This document shows positions 60,296 through 64,000 of a stretch of 64,000 nt of DNA, piece after piece. How positions within the stretch are numbered: position 1 is the stretch's first letter; each line of letters begins with the position of its first letter. This DNA comes from Sphingomonas cannabina (GTDB lineage Bacteria; Pseudomonadota; Alphaproteobacteria; Sphingomonadales; Sphingomonadaceae), in assembly GCF_021391395.1 (NCBI RefSeq), contig NZ_CP090059.1, forward strand, positions 1,039,001 through 1,103,000. Direction: 5' to 3'. The translations under genes were made by a program, and so were the position numbers. The notes beneath the pieces were generated by a model. The model saw nothing but the letters and a program-made list of their open reading frames with translations. It was not told the DNA's origin and made no database searches.

Positions 60296-60757
60296 ATGGC
60301 CGCGCACCATCATCACGAACCCCATGGCGCCGCGCTGACGCGCGCTGCCGAGACGGCGCTGACCAGGGCCGGCGAGCAATGGACGCCGATGCGCTCGCGC
60401 GTGTTCGAGGCGCTGGCCGGGTTCGAGAAGCCGGCATCCGCCTATGACATCGCCGAGGCGGTATCGAAGGCGGAGGGGCGCCGCGTCGCCGCCAACAGCG
60501 TCTACCGCATCCTCGACCTATTCGTCGGCGCCAATGTCGCGCGGCGGGTGGAGAGCGCCAACGCCTATATCGCCAACGCGCATCCCGACTGCCTGCACGA
60601 CTGCATCTTCCTGGTTTGCGACGTGTGCGGGCAGACCACGCACATCGACGACGACGCGATCACCCGCACGGTACGGCAGGCGGCGAAGGGGGCGGGATTC
60701 TCGCCCGAGCGGCCGGTGATCGAGGTGCGGGGGAAGTGCGCGGACTGCGAGGGGTAG
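60296..60757 (+). CDS. Fur-family metalloregulator (Zur-like)
   Basis: A 153-aa protein. A His-rich N-terminus (MAAHHHHEPHG) is followed by the winged HTH (WTPMRSRVFEALAGFEKPAS, NSVYRILDLFVGANVARRVE). The metal region has HPDCLHDCIFLVCDVCG and a final CADC, the structural-zinc Cys pairs. The sequence fits a zinc-responsive Zur more than an iron Fur, but that is judged on the His-rich head alone. ATG 60296 is preferred to GTG 60269. The gene sits between two related repeats. Confidence 0.85.
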   Translation: MAAHHHHEPHGAALTRAAETALTRAGEQWTPMRSRVFEALAGFEKPASAYDIAEAVSKAEGRRVAANSVYRILDLFVGANVARRVESANAYIANAHPDCLHDCIFLVCDVCGQTTHIDDDAITRTVRQAAKGAGFSPERPVIEVRGKCADCEG

Positions 60758-60767
60758 TACCTTCACA

Positions 60768-60905
60768 CCTCTCCCATTGGGAGAGGGAGGGGCCCGCTCA
60801 GGCGTAGCCTGAGTGGGAGGGTGAGGGTGACCTCGCCGGCCGCAGCCACCCTCACCCTCCCGCGCCTCCGGCGCTCCTTCCCTCTCCCAAAGGGAGAGGG
60901 ACAGT
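60768..60905. repeat. Intergenic repeat copy 2 (after fur)
   Basis: A ~138-bp near-duplicate of the 60090-60232 element, same orientation. It lies between the convergent fur and pectate lyase genes and can form several hairpins, so it may end transcription on both sides. Confidence 0.8.
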
Positions 60906-60916
60906 GGGGCGTCGCC

Positions 60917-62221
60917 TCAAGGGCCGGCCGGCCTGGCCAGCTCGTTGAGATAATCCTCGATCGCCGTGAAGCCGTTGCCGTCGCGGTCGCTCGCGCTGTC
61001 ATCGCGGCGCGGGTCGAGGCCGTGGCGGCGTTCCCATTCGTCCGGCATTCCGTCGTGGTCGCTGTCCTTCGGCGTGGGGAGCGACTTGAGGTCGGGCCAG
61101 CCGCCGTCCTGCGACTGGGTGTCGATCTGGCGGCCGGTGCGGGTGCGCACGCCTTCGACGACGCGGCGGTCGACCGCGTCGCGGACGCGCGAGGCTCCGG
61201 CTTCGGCCAGCACGCGGGGGTAGGCCGACGGCGCGGGATCGGGGGTTACCGGAGCGACGTCGAGCGGTGCGGACAGGCGATAGCCGTCCGGCTGGATGCC
61301 CGACACCAGCGACCATTGGTCGGCGGGAATGGCGCCGTTCATGCTGTTGCCCGACCAATAGGCCCTGGCCAGCGTGTTGGATTCGTTGAACGCGATCGGC
61401 TTGTCCGAATCCGGGCCGCTCAGATAACTGTTGTCGACGAAATTGTAGCGGGCGAGCGTGGCCTTGTCGGCGTTGTAGCCCGAGTGGCTGCCGCCCCAGT
61501 TGTAGAAGACGTTCGAGCGGAAATCGAAGAAGGCGCCTTCGGGATCGGCGTCAGGGCCGCTGTAGTTGCCCGGGCGCGGCATCCGCGCTTCGTGATTGGC
61601 CCAGAGATTATGGTGGAAGCTGATCCGCGAGCCGCGCCCGCCGCGGATCAGGCTGCCGTAGCCGTGCTCGCCCTTGGCATGGAGCGAGTGGGTGAGCGAA
61701 TCCGCGATGATCGACCATTGGACGGTCAAGTCCCAGAAGCCTTCGCCGGGCCGCGTGTAGTTGGCCGAGGCGGACAGCGTCTCGTCGACCGACCAGCTCG
61801 CCGAGACATGGTCGAGGATGATGCGGCGGCCGCCGAGAATCCAGATCGCGTCGGATTCGGATTTGGATTCGTCACCGAGACGCGAGCGGATGTAGCGGAT
61901 CACGACATCGTCGGCGGCGACCTCCAGCGGGTGATCGCGGAGCGTAATGCCGTCGCCGGGGGCCGACTGGCCGGCGATCGTCACCTGGCCTTCTCTAATG
62001 CGGAGCGGGCGCGCGAGGCGGATCGTGCCGGAGATGGCGAAGACGATGATGCGGGGGCCCGGCGTCTCAACCGCGGTGCGCAGCGAGCCGGGGCCGTCGT
62101 CGGCGAGCGTGGTGACGATCATCACCTTGCCGCCACGCCCGCCGCGCGCGAAGCGGCCGGCGCCCTCCGCGCCGGGGAAGGCGAGCTGCTGCACGACGGG
62201 CGGCGTGTCGGCGATCATCAT
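60917..62221 (-). CDS. Pectate-lyase-like protein (right-handed beta-helix, PL1 type)
   Basis: A 434-aa protein. PL1/pectate-lyase features are GAEGAGRFARGGRGGK at the start, VFAISGTIRLARPL, ILDHVSASWSVDE and FHHNLWANHEARMPR. The C-terminus carries an EF-hand/thrombospondin-type calcium motif (DSDHDGMPDEWE). It would cleave polygalacturonate by beta-elimination. The start chosen (ATG 62221) leaves no signal peptide, odd for an extracellular enzyme. It follows the CE12 gene by only seven bases. Confidence 0.8.
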   Translation of the reverse strand: MMIADTPPVVQQLAFPGAEGAGRFARGGRGGKVMIVTTLADDGPGSLRTAVETPGPRIIVFAISGTIRLARPLRIREGQVTIAGQSAPGDGITLRDHPLEVAADDVVIRYIRSRLGDESKSESDAIWILGGRRIILDHVSASWSVDETLSASANYTRPGEGFWDLTVQWSIIADSLTHSLHAKGEHGYGSLIRGGRGSRISFHHNLWANHEARMPRPGNYSGPDADPEGAFFDFRSNVFYNWGGSHSGYNADKATLARYNFVDNSYLSGPDSDKPIAFNESNTLARAYWSGNSMNGAIPADQWSLVSGIQPDGYRLSAPLDVAPVTPDPAPSAYPRVLAEAGASRVRDAVDRRVVEGVRTRTGRQIDTQSQDGGWPDLKSLPTPKDSDHDGMPDEWERRHGLDPRRDDSASDRDGNGFTAIEDYLNELARPAGP

Positions 62222-62228
62222 TCTGCGA

Positions 62229-63008
62229 TCACTCGTAGAGCAGGCGGGCGGTGTCGGGCGCGGCGATGGCGAGCTCGTGCGCGACCATCGCCGAGAAATA
62301 GTCGGCGCCCTTGCGGCCCAGGTGCGTGCGGTCGAACGACAGCTTGCGCCGGGCGAAGGGGCTGTCGTTGACCTCGGTCGCGGTGGTGTCGCCGGCCGGC
62401 GCGGCGCCCTTGGGGAGCTGGGCGAGCGTATCGGCCTCGGCCTCGCCCATCGCCTGCACCGCGGCGGCGCTCTTCGCGTTGAGGTCGACGAGCGGGACCT
62501 TGAGCTCGGCGGCGACCCTGCGCACCGCGTCGGCCCAGGGATCGAGGTCGCGGTCCAGCTGGCCGTTCTTGAAGGTGCGGCGGGTGAGCGGGGTCACCAG
62601 CACGGGAATCGCGCCCGCCGCGCGGGTCTCCTCGACGTAGCGGCGCAGGTTCGCGGGGAATTCGGTGGCGAGATCGGTCGAGCGGCCGGGCTTGCCGGGC
62701 TGGTCATTGTGGCCGAACTGGATCAGCACCCATGTTTTGGTGAAACCGGGCGTTTTCATCTCGGCGAGCGCCAGATCCCATGAACCCTCGGCGCGGTAGC
62801 TGCCCGAGCTCCGTCCGCCGCGCGCCAGGTTGACGCAGGCGACGAACGAGGTGACGTGATCCGCGCAGAAGGCGCCGCCCCATCCGCCGGCGACGGCGGT
62901 GGTGGAATCGCCGACCAGGACGATCTTGGAGGCGCGGATCGGTTGGGCCGGCGACGGCGTCGTCGTCGGGGCGGCTTGCGCGGCGAGCGCGGCGGCGAGC
63001 AGCAGCAT
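62229..63008 (-). CDS. Rhamnogalacturonan acetylesterase (SGNH, CE12)
   Basis: A 259-aa enzyme with signal peptide (MLLLAAALAAQAA). The nucleophile Ser35 is in VGDSTT, with GGRSSGSYRAEG, QFGHNDQPG and the Asp/His pair in FDRTHLG. It removes acetyl groups from pectin side regions so lyases can act. The ATG overlaps the GH43 stop (TGATG) and the pectate lyase follows closely, so the three form an operon. Confidence 0.88.
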   Translation of the reverse strand: MLLLAAALAAQAAPTTTPSPAQPIRASKIVLVGDSTTAVAGGWGGAFCADHVTSFVACVNLARGGRSSGSYRAEGSWDLALAEMKTPGFTKTWVLIQFGHNDQPGKPGRSTDLATEFPANLRRYVEETRAAGAIPVLVTPLTRRTFKNGQLDRDLDPWADAVRRVAAELKVPLVDLNAKSAAAVQAMGEAEADTLAQLPKGAAPAGDTTATEVNDSPFARRKLSFDRTHLGRKGADYFSAMVAHELAIAAPDTARLLYE

Positions 63009-64000
63009 CACAGCGCGCGGAACCGGAAATCGCGGAAGCGCGCCGCGCCGGCGCCTGCCGAATAGAGACCGGGTCTGAGCATCAGGAAACCTCCTCTGAC
63101 ATTGTGGTGATAGCCCGACACCTCCATGCCGCGGTCGAAGCGTTGCCAGGTGCGGCCACCGTCGCCGCTGGTGTGGATGGCGACGACATGTTCCTTGTTG
63201 GCGAGGCGGATGCGCATGCGGCGGCCGTGCGGGTTCTTGGGGCGGCCGCGCTCGATGCCGTATTGGTGGGTGACGAAGTTGCGCTCGTCGAAGCCGAGGC
63301 CGCAGTAGAGCTTGTCGTCGTAGAAGAGGACGAGGCCGGCGGTGCCGCCGGGCGCGATCTCGACGTCGCAGTCGAACTCGTAGGCGGGGTCGCCGGCGAT
63401 GAGGAGCAGGGGGGAGGAGTCGCTCGGGGCCTTGCCGACCGCCGTCAGCACCAGCGCGCCGTTCTCGACGCGGGCACGGTCGCGTTCGGCGGGGCCGGGG
63501 CGGAAGAAGTTCCACTTGCGGCCGAGCTCCAGCGTGCGGAAGTCGTCGGAGAGGGGCTGGCCGTGGGGGAGCGCGGTGCCGCCCTTGGGCTTGGCGATCG
63601 GCTGGGAGAGGTCGCCGCCGGTCATGCGGAACCAGCCGTCGTCGGTCCAGCGGATCGGGTCGAGCAGCGTCTGGCGGCCGAGCGTCCAGAAGCCGTTCTC
63701 ATAGCCGTGGTAGACCGACCACCAGCCGCCGTCCGGCGCCTCGACCAGCGAGGCGTGGCCGCGCGACCACCATTTCTCGTCGCGGCTCTTGGTGTGGACG
63801 AGGGGGTTGGCGGGGTCGTTCTGCCACGGCCCGTGGATCGAGCGCGAGCGGGCGGCGATCACCATGTGCCCGGTCGGCGGGCCGGCGGTGCCGCCGACCG
63901 CGGTGATCATGTAGAACCAGCCGCCATGGCGGACGATCTTGGGGCCTTCGGGCGCGAAGCCCTCGACGTCCCAGTCGTCGGGGTAGCGCCAGGGGTCGTA
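63008..64000 (-). CDS. GH43-family glycoside hydrolase, C-terminal part
   Basis: 331 codons of a larger gene whose start is beyond the right edge. The visible portion begins YDPWRYPDDWDVEGFAPEGP, where Glu of FAPEGP is a likely catalytic acid. It continues KWWSRGHASLVEAPDGGWWSVYHGYENG, quoted as a region. A C-terminal beta-sandwich follows (DFRTLELGRKWNFFRPG, VLFYDDKLYCGLGFDERNF). The family cleaves arabinose- or xylose-containing polymers. It heads the pectin operon with the CE12 and PL1 genes. Confidence 0.85.
   Translation of the reverse strand, partial: YDPWRYPDDWDVEGFAPEGPKIVRHGGWFYMITAVGGTAGPPTGHMVIAARSRSIHGPWQNDPANPLVHTKSRDEKWWSRGHASLVEAPDGGWWSVYHGYENGFWTLGRQTLLDPIRWTDDGWFRMTGGDLSQPIAKPKGGTALPHGQPLSDDFRTLELGRKWNFFRPGPAERDRARVENGALVLTAVGKAPSDSSPLLLIAGDPAYEFDCDVEIAPGGTAGLVLFYDDKLYCGLGFDERNFVTHQYGIERGRPKNPHGRRMRIRLANKEHVVAIHTSGDGGRTWQRFDRGMEVSGYHHNVRGGFLMLRPGLYSAGAGAARFRDFRFRAL

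Overview
The window is high-GC alphaproteobacterial DNA, most likely from a sphingomonad (Sphingomonas or a close relative). The basis is the gene content: five intact TonB-dependent receptors, two FecI/FecR sigma/anti-sigma pairs, a proteobacterial lasso-peptide locus with a dedicated isopeptidase, an exosortase-type asparagine synthetase, and several plant-polysaccharide enzymes. I see no rRNA, tRNA, CRISPR array, transposase or integrase.

0-3.2 kb: the 5' end of a metallo-beta-lactamase/beta-CASP protein, a three-BON protein, a Pro-rich small protein whose C-terminus is a hexanucleotide repeat, a small lipoprotein, and a GH130 glycosidase. 3.7-12.7 kb: a lasso-peptide system in two converging arms. 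The plus arm is ECF sigma, FecR, TonB receptor and isopeptidase. The minus arm is precursor A, B protease and C cyclase. The arms overlap tail to tail. The predicted product has a Gly1-Asp8 ring and a 13-residue tail.

12.8-16.8 kb: directly upstream of the precursor and on the same strand lie luxR, luxI, a phytanoyl-CoA-dioxygenase-like gene and a GntR regulator. Quorum sensing and lasso genes therefore form one collinear block. Divergent from luxR is a pair of overlapping frames that join by a +1 shift at TTT-C. This matches the FseA excision activator of rhizobial symbiosis islands, made by programmed tRNA-Phe slippage and controlled there by TraR quorum sensing. I regard this junction (LuxR/LuxI, frameshifted FseA-like regulator, lasso operon) as the most interesting part of the window.

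17-39 kb: peptide and small-molecule acquisition. It holds an Lrp regulator, TonB receptor and M20 amidohydrolase. A decayed hybrid pseudogene (TonB receptor joined to a class V aminotransferase) follows, then a second FecI/FecR/TonB unit. After that come an amidohydrolase and S9 peptidase that are translationally coupled, two more TonB receptors, a membrane LytTR regulator and a second Lrp regulator.

39-57 kb: mostly housekeeping with some unusual fusions. It holds a small ACT protein, DctA transporter, SGNH hydrolase, ROK kinase, soluble chemoreceptor, GT2, a DegT-aminotransferase/FAD-enzyme fusion, MTA phosphorylase, a GFA protein, a monooxygenase-like exported protein, aconitase A and an OmpA protein. 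The last gene is an asparagine synthetase fused to a membrane anti-sigma-like domain. 57-64 kb: MerC-like protein, an orphan secreted protein of different base composition, LysR/aldo-keto reductase pair, a Fur protein between two related ~140 bp repeats, and a pectin-degradation cluster (pectate lyase, CE12 esterase, GH43) that runs off the right edge.
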